A DNA stretch of 64,000 bases from Streptomyces sp. NBC_00459 (GCF_036013955.1 NZ_CP107903.1:8494001-8558000); one strand, 5' to 3'. Positions 8,520-17,250 are shown, counted from the first letter of the stretch. Notes: a model not told the origin generated them from the letters alone. Numbers and translations: made by a program.

Positions 8520-9448
8520 CGGACTTCGTGGTGCGGCGCGCGATCGACGCGCCGCAACTCCCGTACGACAGCGACGGGTTCCGGCGCCGCCCGGTGATCG
8601 GGGAGGAGGACGGGAGCGTACACACCGGCTTCGGGCTCTGCGAACTGCGGCCGGACGGGGCGGTGGGCGCCCACGTGCACTCGTACGAGGAGAGCTTCCA
8701 TGTGCTCGACGGCAGTGTGATCCTCGACGTCCCCGAGGGCTCGTACCTTCTCGGAGAAGGCGACTACGGCCTTCTCCCGACCGGTGTGCCGCATGCCTGG
8801 CGCGGCGTGGGCGATCCCAACTCGGTCGAACAGGAAGCCCGTTGGGCCGACATGCTCGCACCCGTGCCGCGTGCCCGCTACGGGTACGACACCTGGCCCG
8901 TGCCCGCGCTGCCGGAGCGCGAGCCCGTCCGGATCGACGTACGCGACCCGCGCACCCGGTCGTTCGGCCACTTCGAGCCCGCCCAGATGGACCCCGGCAA
9001 GCAGTCCCAGGATCTCCTGGCGGTGTCGGCGAGCATGCGAACCGCGCTGCTCGTCTACAGCGGAATCACCGTGAAGATGATGGTCGACGCAGACCTGGGC
9101 GCCGTCGCCTCGACGATGTTCATGGTGCGGTACGCGCCCGACGGCGTCGCCGGAACACACGACCACCCCTTCGAGGAGACGTATCTGATCCTCGAAGGGG
9201 TGGTCGACGCCACCTTCGACGGCGAACGACATCGGCTCGGCCCCGGCGACGCAGCCTGGGCGGGCGCGGGTTGCGTGCACGGCTTCACCAACGCCGGTGA
9301 CGGGCCCGTTCGTTGGCTGGAGACCCAGGCTCCGCAGCCACCGCCCCGCCACTCCTACCGGTTCACCCGCGACTGGGACCACCTCGGGGACGTACTGGGC
9401 AACGCGAAGGACACCAGGGGCACGAAGGGCGGGGAGGAACTGCCATGA
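8516..9448 (+). CDS. Bicupin protein
   Basis: This 310-residue protein has two cupin barrels. The first (about 45-120) has GAHVHSYEESFHVLDG; the second (about 195-275) has GTHDHPFEETYLILEG followed by GPGDAAWAGAGCVHGF. Both keep HxH...E motifs and a later His (PTGVPHAW and GCVHGF), so both may bind a metal ion. Bicupins of this size include ureidoglycine aminohydrolase, pirins and several isomerases. Next to an amidohydrolase, an aminohydrolase-like role is tempting but unproven. The gene overlaps both neighbours by 4 bases. Confidence 0.78.
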   Translation: MTDFVVRRAIDAPQLPYDSDGFRRRPVIGEEDGSVHTGFGLCELRPDGAVGAHVHSYEESFHVLDGSVILDVPEGSYLLGEGDYGLLPTGVPHAWRGVGDPNSVEQEARWADMLAPVPRARYGYDTWPVPALPEREPVRIDVRDPRTRSFGHFEPAQMDPGKQSQDLLAVSASMRTALLVYSGITVKMMVDADLGAVASTMFMVRYAPDGVAGTHDHPFEETYLILEGVVDATFDGERHRLGPGDAAWAGAGCVHGFTNAGDGPVRWLETQAPQPPPRHSYRFTRDWDHLGDVLGNAKDTRGTKGGEELP

Positions 9449-10134
9449 GCAGCGTGGTCGTTGTCGGTGGCACGTCCGGAATAGGCCGTGAGTTCGCCCG
9501 TACCCGTGTCGAACGCGGCGACGACGTCGTCCTCACCGGCCGCGATGCGTACCGCGCCGACGCGGTGGCCAAGGAGATCGGTGCCCGGGGCCTGGGCCTC
9601 GACCTCGCGCGGCCCCATGACATCGCCGCCGCGCTCGCCGATCTGGAGAGGGTCGACCATCTCGTCCTGGCGGGCGTCTCGCGCGACGAGAACCGGGTCA
9701 CTTCGTACGACATCGACGCGGCCCTCCACCTCGTCACCCTGAAACTCGTCGGCTACACCGAGGTCGTGCACACCCTGCGCCCGCGACTCCACGACGCCAG
9801 TGCCATCGTGCTCTTCGGCGGCCAGGCCAAGGAACGGCCCTACCCGGGCGCGACGACGGTGGCGACCGTCAACGCGGGCGTGACCGGCCTCGTCCGCACC
9901 CTCGCCGTCGAGCTCGCGCCGATCCGGGTCAACGCCGTGCACCCGGGCGTCGTCGGCGACAGCCCGTACTGGCGCGACAGGCCGGCGGAGGTACTGGCCG
10001 GGCTGCTGGCCCGTACACCCGCCGGTCGACTCGCCACGATGGCCGACGTGGTGGACGCCGTGGACTTCCTGCTGTGCAACCGCTCCGTCAACGCGATCGA
10101 TCTGAGCGTGGACGGGGGGTGGCTGCTGGGGTGA
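9445..10134 (+). CDS. SDR-fold protein, catalytic Tyr/Lys not conserved
   Basis: The 229-residue Rossmann protein has the nucleotide-binding glycine motif GGTSGIG (residues 8-14) and the usual SDR C-terminus (ALNER-type end replaced by SVNAIDLSVDGGWLLG). The YxxxK motif is absent: alignment of the helix ending AGVTGLVRTLAVELAPIRVN puts Val139 and Asn143 where Tyr and Lys should be, and the Ser position reads Gly. It should bind NAD(P) but may not be a classical dehydrogenase. It is the last gene of the operon, overlapping the bicupin by 4 bases (ATGA). Role unknown. Confidence 0.8.
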   Translation: MSSVVVVGGTSGIGREFARTRVERGDDVVLTGRDAYRADAVAKEIGARGLGLDLARPHDIAAALADLERVDHLVLAGVSRDENRVTSYDIDAALHLVTLKLVGYTEVVHTLRPRLHDASAIVLFGGQAKERPYPGATTVATVNAGVTGLVRTLAVELAPIRVNAVHPGVVGDSPYWRDRPAEVLAGLLARTPAGRLATMADVVDAVDFLLCNRSVNAIDLSVDGGWLLG

Positions 10135-10169
10135 GAGGGGAGGGGCAGGGAGAGGCGAAGGGGATGGGG

Positions 10170-10652
10170 TCAGTCGCCGCGGGTCGCGTTCTCGGCCTCG
10201 AACATCCAGCGCTGCTTCTCGAGTTCGGCCGTGATGGCGATCAACAGGTCCTGGGTCACCGGATCTGCCTGTTCGGTCGCGCCGATACGTTCACGCAGAC
10301 GCTCGATCGCCGTTGCCAGTGCCTCGACGAGGAGCTGGACGACATCCGTGTCCTGGATCCAGCCGTCCTTCGGGCCCTGGAACACGGAAGCCGAAGCGAC
10401 GGTTTCCGGGCGGCCGTCCGGCGACACGCCGAGCGCCGCCGCACGCTCCGCGACCGTGTCGGAGAACGTGCGGGCCGCCGAAACGACCTCGTCGAGGTGC
10501 AGGTGGATCGAACGGAACCGGGGCCCCACGATGTTCCAGTGGGCCTGCTTCCCGATCAGTGACAGCGCGAGCAGATCCACCAGGGTCGCCTGCAGGGCGT
10601 CGCCGGTGATCCGGCGCTCCGGCTCGGGCAGGCTGCTCTTCACGACGGTCAT
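10170..10652 (-). CDS. Dps-family ferritin-like DNA-protection protein
   Basis: The 160-residue protein has the Dps ferroxidase signature at the dimer interface: His38 (KQAHWN), His50, Asp54 (HLHLDEV), Asp65 and Glu69 (SDTVAER). Spacing is as in Listeria Dps. The reaction is Fe(II) oxidation with hydrogen peroxide and mineral storage in a 12-mer shell, protecting DNA. The N-terminal tail is short with few basic residues, so direct DNA binding is uncertain. It is followed on the same strand, in the opposite transcriptional order, by a Wbl gene 36 bp upstream. The SDR operon converges on it. Confidence 0.93.
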   Translation of the reverse strand: MTVVKSSLPEPERRITGDALQATLVDLLALSLIGKQAHWNIVGPRFRSIHLHLDEVVSAARTFSDTVAERAAALGVSPDGRPETVASASVFQGPKDGWIQDTDVVQLLVEALATAIERLRERIGATEQADPVTQDLLIAITAELEKQRWMFEAENATRGD

Positions 10653-10688
10653 GGGGTGCTCCTCCTCGTTTCGCGGCCCGGATTCTCG

Positions 10689-10931
10689 CTACCGGACCCG
10701 TTCTCCAGCGGTACGGAGCAGCGCGGCGCGTTCTTGTTCGCAGGTGCCGCCCCACACGCCCGCGGTCTGACCGCTGCGCAGTGCCCGGTCGAGGCACTGC
10801 GGGGTCACCGGGCAGTGGGAGCACACACGCTTCGCGGCGACGGTGTCCCGCACCGCCGGCCCTTTCGTGCCCACGGGGAGGAACAGCTCGGGCTCCTCAC
10901 CCGTGCGGGCCGCTCGCCACAACCACTCCAT
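10689..10931 (-). CDS. WhiB-like (Wbl) protein with atypical cysteine set
   Basis: This 80-residue protein has the Wbl layout: WRAARTGEEPELFLPVG, the Cys cluster KRVCSHCPVTPQC, and the GVWGG turn followed by basic residues. Wbl proteins bind a [4Fe-4S] cluster with four Cys and act with the principal sigma factor. The first Cys, normally just after WR..A, is missing here (AARTG). The protein still has four Cys because one lies directly after the turn (GVWGGTCEQE). Cluster binding could therefore be lost or rearranged. It is upstream of dps on the same strand, with a 36 bp gap. Confidence 0.88.
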   Translation of the reverse strand: MEWLWRAARTGEEPELFLPVGTKGPAVRDTVAAKRVCSHCPVTPQCLDRALRSGQTAGVWGGTCEQERAALLRTAGERVR

Positions 10932-11043
10932 GGAAACGCGGGTGCCCAGGTCGGAGGCACGGAAACGTGACGGAACCGGCCGCGGGAGGCGACGGAGAGC
11001 GATCAGGCCCGGAGGGGAGGGCGATCAGCGTGTGGGAGGGAGA

Positions 11044-11916
11044 TCAACCTGTGGGTGGGGAGGGAGACCGATCGGCCCGGTGCGCGAGCACCCGGTCCAC
11101 GAAGGCGGTCAGCTCGGCGAAGGCCGCCGCCCTGTCCGTCTCCAGGAAGACCTCGTGCCGGGCGCCCGAGAAGATCCGCTCGGTCCAGTCGGTGCCGCGC
11201 AGTTCCTCGACGCCCACGCGGCTCCCGGCGAGCGGGACGAGCCGGTCGTCGTCGCCGTGCAGCCACAGCAGCGGCAGCGATCCGATGTCACCGCTCTTCG
11301 CGACGGTCTCCAGTGTCCGTACGAACGCCTCCAGCGTCGGCCGTTTCATCGGGCCGTGCCAGACCAGCGGGTCCGCCGCGTACGCCACCCCGACCGAGGG
11401 ATCGCGGGACAGGGAGGACGGGTTGATGGGCCGGTCGGGGATCTCGTCGAGTTCGAGCAGCCGCCCCGGGAGGTCCCAGCTGCCGAGCACGGGCGCGGAC
11501 AGGACGATCCCGGCGAGTTCGTCGCCGTACCGCTGCGCGAAGCGGGCAGCGATCAGGCCGCCGGCGGAGTGGCCGATCAGGACGACCGGCACGTCCGGGT
11601 GGGAGGCCCGGGCGAGGTCGACGACGGTGTGCAGGTCGGTGACGACATCCTCGAAGTCGACGATCACCGCCCGTTCGCCCGCTGACCGGCCGTGTCCCTG
11701 GTGATCGGGGCCGAGGACGGTCGCACCGTGGGCCACGAGGACGCCGGCGAGTTCCTCGTAGCGGCCCGTGTGTTCTCCGTATCCATGGGAGAGGAGGGCG
11801 AGGTAGCGGGGTGGGTCGAGCGGGCGTTCGGAATCGCTGTGAGCCGGTCGGGGCCACTCGCGGACGGCGATCGCGCCCCTGGTGCCGGTGAGGACGTACT
11901 CGCGGGACTCGGCCAT
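11044..11916 (-). CDS. Alpha/beta hydrolase, monoacylglycerol-lipase-like
   Basis: The 290-residue protein belongs to the Hydrolase_4 (serine aminopeptidase S33/monoglyceride lipase) group. It has the oxyanion region SHGYGEHTGRYEEL, the GPDHQGHGRS motif, the nucleophile elbow GHSAGG, the acid in LHGDDDRLVP and the His in GARHEVFLE. The ATG at 11916 is chosen because GGAG lies just before it and homology starts there; a 40-residue upstream extension in frame is proline/arginine-rich and unlikely to be translated. Probable intracellular esterase/lipase. Stands alone between the Wbl and TauE genes. Confidence 0.88.
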   Translation of the reverse strand: MAESREYVLTGTRGAIAVREWPRPAHSDSERPLDPPRYLALLSHGYGEHTGRYEELAGVLVAHGATVLGPDHQGHGRSAGERAVIVDFEDVVTDLHTVVDLARASHPDVPVVLIGHSAGGLIAARFAQRYGDELAGIVLSAPVLGSWDLPGRLLELDEIPDRPINPSSLSRDPSVGVAYAADPLVWHGPMKRPTLEAFVRTLETVAKSGDIGSLPLLWLHGDDDRLVPLAGSRVGVEELRGTDWTERIFSGARHEVFLETDRAAAFAELTAFVDRVLAHRADRSPSPPTG

Positions 11917-12074
11917 GGCATCTCCGGGTGCGTCGTTGAACGTGTGCGGGGTGTGCGGGGATCTTCCCAGGGGCCGGGCGGCCGGTCCACGGTGACGCGT
12001 CCGGGTGGGGCAGGTGTCATCTGGCGAGACGGTCATTACGGCAGCAGTTGGGTGGGCATAGCATCGGTGTCCGC

Positions 12075-12875
12075 ATGAACACGATGACGCTCTGGCACAT
12101 AACGCACTGGGAGTTCGCCGCGCTCGCCGCCGCGGCGATGCTTGTCGGCTTCTCCAAGACCGCCGTGAGCGGGGCCAACACGGTCAGCCTGGCGATCTTC
12201 GCGGCCGTCCTGCCCGCCCGCGAGTCCACCGGTGTGCTGCTCCCGATCCTGATCGCGGGGGATGTGCTCGCCGTCCTGACCTACCGCCGGCACGCCCACT
12301 GGCCGACCCTGTGGCGGCTGTTCCCGGCGGTCGCCGTGGGCGTGGTCGTCGGTACGGTGTTCCTGGTGTGGGCGGACGACGAGGTCGTACGGACCTCGAT
12401 CGGGGCGATCCTGCTGTTCATGGCCGGGGTGACGGTCTGGCGCCGACGGCGGGCGGAGTCGGATTCGGCATCGGAATCGGAGCCGACGGAGAACGAGCCG
12501 GACGCGGTGAGTACACCCACAGGCCGTCTCAAGGCTCGCTCGTACGGCGTTCTCGGCGGCTTCACGACGATGGTCGCCAACGCGGGCGGCCCGGTCATGT
12601 CGATGTATCTCCTGTCGGCAGGTTTCCGGAAGCTCGGCTTTCTGGGAACGTCGGCGTTCTTCTTCCTGATCGTCAACGTCTCGAAGGTTCCCTTCAGCGC
12701 CGGCCTCGGCCTGATCGACGGCCACTCGCTCCTGCTCGACGCGGCGCTCGTGGTGTTCGTCGTGCCCGGGGCGTTTCTCGGGAAATGGGCTGTGAGCCGG
12801 ATCAACCAGCGGCTGTTCGAGCAGCTGGTGATCGCGGCCACGGTGGTGGGCGGGGCGCAGCTGTTGCTGCGCTGA
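12075..12875 (+). CDS. TSUP-family (TauE/SafE) membrane permease
   Basis: The 266-residue membrane protein has about seven to eight hydrophobic segments in two similar halves. The typical first-half motif is GFSKTAVSGANTVSLAIFA, and the second half has GGFTTMVANAGGPVMSMYLLS. A charged, Glu/Ser-rich loop separates the halves. TSUP proteins move sulfite, sulfonates or other organic anions; the substrate cannot be told here. ATG 12075 is used; there is no strong ribosome site and ATG 12084 is an alternative. Its stop is immediately adjacent to the stop of the convergent zinc-ribbon gene (TGATCA). Confidence 0.85.
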   Translation: MNTMTLWHITHWEFAALAAAAMLVGFSKTAVSGANTVSLAIFAAVLPARESTGVLLPILIAGDVLAVLTYRRHAHWPTLWRLFPAVAVGVVVGTVFLVWADDEVVRTSIGAILLFMAGVTVWRRRRAESDSASESEPTENEPDAVSTPTGRLKARSYGVLGGFTTMVANAGGPVMSMYLLSAGFRKLGFLGTSAFFFLIVNVSKVPFSAGLGLIDGHSLLLDAALVVFVVPGAFLGKWAVSRINQRLFEQLVIAATVVGGAQLLLR

Positions 12876-13397
12876 TCAGCGGCCGTCCGGGCGTCGGGCT
12901 GCGCCGAGCGTGACCTGGATCCGGTCGATGGCGCGGAGCACCTCGTCCCGGTTCTTGGCGCTCTTGACCCATACCGGCAGCCGCGCGACCAGGGTCATCT
13001 TCTGACCGGTGTCGTACCAGGGCGCCCGCTCGCGCAGGGAGGCCGCGACGAACCGCCTGAGGTAGGTCAGGTGTTCGAGGTTGTACGCCCACAGCCAACC
13101 GTGGCGGGTCTCCGTCTGCAGCCACACCGGGATCTGGAAGTACGGATCGCGGGCCGGGGCGGCGGTACTCCCCGAGAACATGACCGACCTGCCGGACCAG
13201 CTACGGGAGAGACCGCAGCCGCCGCACACGAGGCGCCGCGACGCGAACAGCACCGAGCCGATCGCCGGGTCCGGCTGGTGAGGGTTCCGCTGGACGTGTG
13301 CGGCCCGCTCGCAGCGTGGACAGCGCACCAGGACCGAGCCGATGAAGTCGTACCTCGTACTGCGGGGGTCGCGGAAACGGACCGGGGCCGGGGACAT
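12876..13397 (-). CDS. Zinc-ribbon containing hypothetical protein
   Basis: The 173-residue protein starts MSPAPVRFRDPRSTRYDFIGS. Four cysteines form a split ribbon: CPRC near residue 25 and CGGC near residue 60. The C-terminal half is aromatic and conserved-looking (WLWAYNLEHLTYLRRFVAASLRER) without a recognised fold. Proteins of this type are annotated in many Streptomyces genomes as TFIIB-type zinc-ribbon proteins, with no known function. ATG 13397 was selected over an upstream frame extension because the extension is out of character. Confidence 0.7.
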   Translation of the reverse strand: MSPAPVRFRDPRSTRYDFIGSVLVRCPRCERAAHVQRNPHQPDPAIGSVLFASRRLVCGGCGLSRSWSGRSVMFSGSTAAPARDPYFQIPVWLQTETRHGWLWAYNLEHLTYLRRFVAASLRERAPWYDTGQKMTLVARLPVWVKSAKNRDEVLRAIDRIQVTLGAARRPDGR

Positions 13398-13506
13398 GAC
13401 AGGAGTATGGCCGTGGCCCGAGTGCCGGGGCACCTGTTTTCCCGCCGGCGAGAAGGGACTCACGCGAGGGACGTCTGCACCCGACCGTGCTCCCACCTGT
13501 CGCCGA

Positions 13507-15597
13507 CTACGAACCGGACGTGCCCCCGCCCGCCCCCGACAGTGCCGCGGGACGGCTCGGGAGGCTGCTGCTGAGGTCCTCCACCAGGAGGCGTTTGGCG
13601 ATCGTGTCCACCGCGGCGCGCAGATCGTCGCCCGACGGGCGGCCGAGGTCCTGCTCCACTCGTCCGGCCAGCCAGGAGCCCCAGGCGTTCCCGATCACCT
13701 CCGCCTCGCGGGTGCCCGCCTCGGTGTGGGAGAAGAACGACCCGGTGCGGGTCAGATAGCCCTCCTCGACCATGCGGTCGAAGACCGGGACGAGCACCTC
13801 CGGCGGCATGTGACGGCGGGCGGCGATCAGGCCGAGGCCGGCGTGGCCGACCATGCGGGTGAACAGCTCGACCTGCATCACGGCCCAGGCGCCCGCGATG
13901 TCGAGCCGGGTGTCGGACTCGCTGACGATCCGGCGCGCGGTGTCCAGGTCCGTACTGCCGATGATCTTGCCGACGGAGGCTTCCAGCAGGCGGCGCGAGT
14001 CGGGGTTGGCCGGTGTCGCGAATCCGTCGCCCATGTCCGTCGAAGCCATCCGCGCGCTGTCGCGCAGCTGGACCTGCTTGAGGAACAGGGCGACGACGAA
14101 ACCGAGGAGCGCGACCGGCACGGTCCACAGGAAGACGGTCTGGATGGTGTCCGCGTACGCGCCGATGATCGGCTCGGCGGCCCGGGCGGGGAGGTCGTGC
14201 AGGCCCGCCGGGCTTGTGGCCGCACCGGTGATGGCGGCCTGGTCCGCCGCACCCGTGCGGGCGGCCTCCGCGATGCCCTCGGAGAGGTTCGGTGTCAGCG
14301 AGTTGGTGTAGAGGGTGCCGAAGACCGCGGTGCCGAACGAACTGCCCAGCGTACGGAAGAAGGTGACGCCGGAGGTCGCGGTGCCGAGGTCGGCGTACTC
14401 GACGGTGTTCTGCACGGCGATCGTCAGCACCTGCATGCCCAGGCCGATACCGGTGCCGAGGACGAACATGTAGAGCGAGGCCAGCCAGGCGCTGGTCGAC
14501 GCGTCCATGAGGGAGAGGAGATACAGGCCCAGGCCCATCACCGCCGAGCCGATGACCGGGAAGAGGCGGTACTGGCCGGTCTTGCTGACCACGTTGCCGC
14601 TGAAGACGGACGCGATCAGCAGGCCCAGCACCATGGGGAGGGTGCGTACGCCGGAGACCGTCGCCGAATCGCCGTCGACGTACTGGAGAAAGGTCGGGAG
14701 GTACGTCATCGCGCCCAGCATCGCGAAGCCCACGATGAAGCTGAGGATCGAGCAGACCGTGAAGACGGGGTTGCCGAACAACCGCATGGGCAGCATCGGT
14801 TCGGCCGCGCGGGACTCCGCCCAGCAGAAGAGACCGAGGGAGACCGCGCCGCCGACGAACAGCGCGATGATGACGCCGGAACCCCACGCGTACTGGTTGC
14901 CGCCCCAACTCGTCGCCAGGATCAGGGCGCTGGCGCCGATCGCGACGAACGCGATGCCCAGATAGTCGATGACCGGGCGTACCGCCGACTTCACCACCGG
15001 AATGGTGCGGGCCGCCGCGATCACGACCACGATGGCGATGGGAACGTTGACGTAGAACGCCCAGCGCCAGGTCAGGTGGTCGGTGAACAGGCCGCCGAGC
15101 AGAGGCCCGATGACCGTCGCCACACCGAACACGGCACCGATCGCGCCCTGGTACTTGCCGCGCTCCCGCAGTGGGATGACGTCGGCGATCAGGGCCATCG
15201 CCGTGACCATCAGCCCGCCCGCGCCGACGCCCTGCATGGCCCGCCAGACGATCAGCAGCGTCATGTTCGTGGCCAGCCCGCACAGGAACGAACCGGTGAT
15301 GAAGACGATCGCCGAGACCTGGAAGACCACCTTGCGGCCGAACAGGTCGCCGAACTTGCCGACCAGCACCGTGGCGACGGTCTCCGCCAGCAGATATGAC
15401 GTCACCACCCACGACATGTGCTCGGCACCGCCCAGGTCCGACACGATCGTCGGCAGAGCCGTGCCGACGATCGTCTGGTCCAGGGCCGCCAGCAGCATGC
15501 CGAGCATGATCGTGACGAAGACGACGTTGCGGCGGCGGGAGTCCAGCACAGGTGGGTGCGCGGCGGCGGGCGGTGCGGTGTCCTCGACGGCTGTCAC
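13507..15597 (-). CDS. DHA2-family MFS drug exporter with C-terminal cytoplasmic extension
   Basis: The 696-residue protein starts (GTG 15597) with a short tail and then the 14-helix EmrB/QacA fold. Motifs: LDQTIVGTALPTI in helix 1, FGDLFGRK (motif A), RAMQGVGAGGLMVTA (motif B/C region) and GPLLGGLF. Membrane segments end near residue 508. The remaining ~185 residues are soluble. They contain a helical part and a winged-helix-looking stretch (MPPEVLVPVFDRMVEEGYL, then FFSHTEAGTREAEV, about 595-640) like the DNA-binding core of MarR-type regulators. Proton-driven efflux of toxic compounds is inferred; the extension is unusual. No adjacent TetR/MarR gene is seen. ATG 15624 is an alternative start. 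Confidence 0.88.
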   Translation of the reverse strand: MTAVEDTAPPAAAHPPVLDSRRRNVVFVTIMLGMLLAALDQTIVGTALPTIVSDLGGAEHMSWVVTSYLLAETVATVLVGKFGDLFGRKVVFQVSAIVFITGSFLCGLATNMTLLIVWRAMQGVGAGGLMVTAMALIADVIPLRERGKYQGAIGAVFGVATVIGPLLGGLFTDHLTWRWAFYVNVPIAIVVVIAAARTIPVVKSAVRPVIDYLGIAFVAIGASALILATSWGGNQYAWGSGVIIALFVGGAVSLGLFCWAESRAAEPMLPMRLFGNPVFTVCSILSFIVGFAMLGAMTYLPTFLQYVDGDSATVSGVRTLPMVLGLLIASVFSGNVVSKTGQYRLFPVIGSAVMGLGLYLLSLMDASTSAWLASLYMFVLGTGIGLGMQVLTIAVQNTVEYADLGTATSGVTFFRTLGSSFGTAVFGTLYTNSLTPNLSEGIAEAARTGAADQAAITGAATSPAGLHDLPARAAEPIIGAYADTIQTVFLWTVPVALLGFVVALFLKQVQLRDSARMASTDMGDGFATPANPDSRRLLEASVGKIIGSTDLDTARRIVSESDTRLDIAGAWAVMQVELFTRMVGHAGLGLIAARRHMPPEVLVPVFDRMVEEGYLTRTGSFFSHTEAGTREAEVIGNAWGSWLAGRVEQDLGRPSGDDLRAAVDTIAKRLLVEDLSSSLPSRPAALSGAGGGTSGS

Positions 15598-15666
15598 GAG
15601 GTCACGATCACACCGGCGGACCACCCGTGCAAGGGGAACGGTCCGCCCGTGTGCGGCCTGCTCGCC

Positions 15667-16455
15667 CTACGGTTGTTCGGGTCTGCGGTCCCCGGGGTTC
15701 CGTCGCAGCAGATACGTGTCCATGATCCAGCCCTTGCGCTCGCGGGCCTCCGCACGCAGCCGTTCGATACGGGGTGCGGCCTCGGCGATCGGCCCGGAGA
15801 CGAGGATCTCGTCCGGGGTGCCTATATAGGCGCCCCAGTAGATGTCGATGTCCTCGTCGGCGTACTCCCGGAAGGCCTGATGGGCGTCCAGCATCACCAC
15901 CACGTCGTCGACCCCCGCCGGAAACCCCTCTGTGAGCCGCCGCCCCGTGGTGATCTGTACTGGGCGCGCGACCCGGTTGAGCCCTGTTCGGTGCCGGGCG
16001 ACGAGCGCGGAGACACTGCTGATGCCGGGCACGACGTCGTACTCGAACTCCACCGTGCCCCGCCCGAGGATCTCCTCGAGAATCCCGAGCGTGCTGTCGT
16101 ACAACGAGGGATCGCCCCACACCAGGAACGCCCCGGTCTCGTCCGTGCCCAGTTCCCCGGCTATCAGCCGCTCGTAGATCCCGGCCCGGGCACGTCGCCA
16201 GTCCTCGACCGCGGGGGAGTACGCGGCGCCCCCGGCCGTCCGGTCCCGGTCCGGATCGCGCACCTCGACCAGGCGGTACGTCCCTTCCGGCACATGCGTG
16301 TCGAGCAGGTGCCGGCGCAGCCGTACGAGGTCGGACTTGGCCTCGCCCTTGTCCAGGACGAAGAACACGTCAGTGTCCCGCAGCGCCCTGACCGCCTGCA
16401 GGGTGAGCTGGTCGGGGTCGCCCGAGCCGATACCGATGACATGAATCTTCCGCAC
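15667..16455 (-). CDS. cobF: Precorrin-6A synthase (deacetylating)
   Basis: This 262-residue SAM-dependent methyltransferase of the tetrapyrrole (CbiF/CobA) fold starts VRKIHVIGIGSGDPDQLTLQ. It contains VWGDPSLYDST, YDVVPGISSVSALVARH and the CobF-specific end DEDIDIYWGAYIGTPDEIL...GWIMDTYLLRR. CobF methylates C-1 and removes the C-20 acetyl during aerobic cobalamin synthesis. The GTG at 16455 fits the first beta strand. It is not next to other cob genes here; a DUF309 gene lies 47 bp upstream on the same strand. Confidence 0.93.
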   Translation of the reverse strand: MRKIHVIGIGSGDPDQLTLQAVRALRDTDVFFVLDKGEAKSDLVRLRRHLLDTHVPEGTYRLVEVRDPDRDRTAGGAAYSPAVEDWRRARAGIYERLIAGELGTDETGAFLVWGDPSLYDSTLGILEEILGRGTVEFEYDVVPGISSVSALVARHRTGLNRVARPVQITTGRRLTEGFPAGVDDVVVMLDAHQAFREYADEDIDIYWGAYIGTPDEILVSGPIAEAAPRIERLRAEARERKGWIMDTYLLRRNPGDRRPEQP

Positions 16456-16502
16456 GCCCCGAGTCTGCCGCACGCCACTGACAACGAGGCCCTCGGGCCA
16501 GG

Positions 16503-17036
16503 TCAGCTGCCGACGGTACGGCTCGACAACTGTGGTGCCCGGGCCTGCGCGTCGACGGCCACGCCCTCCCGCTCCACCTCGGCAGCCAGCTCGCGCGCCC
16601 AGGTGACGACCCCGGCGAGGTCCATCCCGTACGGCTGTGGTCGCGCACCCGACCGTGCCCACTCCTCGACCGCGCCGGCCCCGCGCCGCAGCAACCGGAC
16701 GCCGCCCGTGACGTTCCCGCGCGCGGAGTGCGTGAGCCCCACGGCCAACTGCGCGAGCCCCCGCCACAGGCCGCGCTCCTCCTCGGGCCCCGACTTCCAG
16801 GCGTCCTCGAAGACCTCGTGCGCGTGGAACGGTTTCCCCGCGTCCAGCAAGGTCTGTGCCTCGGTGACGCTGTCCTCGGGACGGCGTACGACACCTTCGG
16901 GCTGTCGCGCCACCCCGTGCTCGCCGTACGGCAGCGGGCGCCCGAGCCCGTCCCTCGGCCGCGCGTTGCGCGCCCGCCCCTCCTTGTCCCGGTCCCGCCC
17001 GTCCACCGCTGCCCGATCCTCCGACGCACTGCTCAT
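16503..17036 (-). CDS. DUF309 domain protein
   Basis: The 177-residue protein has a disordered, charged N-terminus (about 1-55) and a DUF309 helical domain with the diagnostic FHAHEVFEDAWK and LWRGLAQLAVGLTHSARGN. DUF309 is a small all-helical family without known biochemistry. ATG 17036 opens the frame. It is upstream of cobF and probably co-transcribed; the linkage is seen but a functional connection is not known. Confidence 0.85.
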   Translation of the reverse strand: MSSASEDRAAVDGRDRDKEGRARNARPRDGLGRPLPYGEHGVARQPEGVVRRPEDSVTEAQTLLDAGKPFHAHEVFEDAWKSGPEEERGLWRGLAQLAVGLTHSARGNVTGGVRLLRRGAGAVEEWARSGARPQPYGMDLAGVVTWARELAAEVEREGVAVDAQARAPQLSSRTVGS

Positions 17037-17138
17037 ACACCGATTGTCTCCCGCCCCCCTGCCGTCTTCGGGGCAGCCCCTGATGTGGGGTAAGGTTCTG
17101 CTCGCGTGATCACGCGGGGCAACCGCAGATCGACGCAC

Positions 17139-17212
<74 letters not shown>

Positions 17213-17250
17213 CTCGTGAGAGTCGCAGATCGAGGGGCCGTTTCAGAGCA
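17213..17250 (+). repeat. Left copy of islet-flanking imperfect direct repeat
   Basis: The stretch after tRNA-Pro (CTCGTGAGAGTCGCAGATCG and onward into the first hairpin arm) recurs at about 19975-20012 with about 80% identity over ~37 bases. It overlaps the terminator. The two copies bracket the collagen-like/glycosyltransferase islet. Confidence 0.6.

Noticed and set aside
10935..11045. Purine-rich direct repeats (GGAGGG..GATCA) before the lipase-like gene stop
   Set aside because: Units are short and degenerate; no convincing operator or structure.
13507..15597. Separate MarR gene fused by a missed stop
   Set aside because: The frame is continuous with no internal start signal at the junction, so a genuine fusion/extension is more likely.
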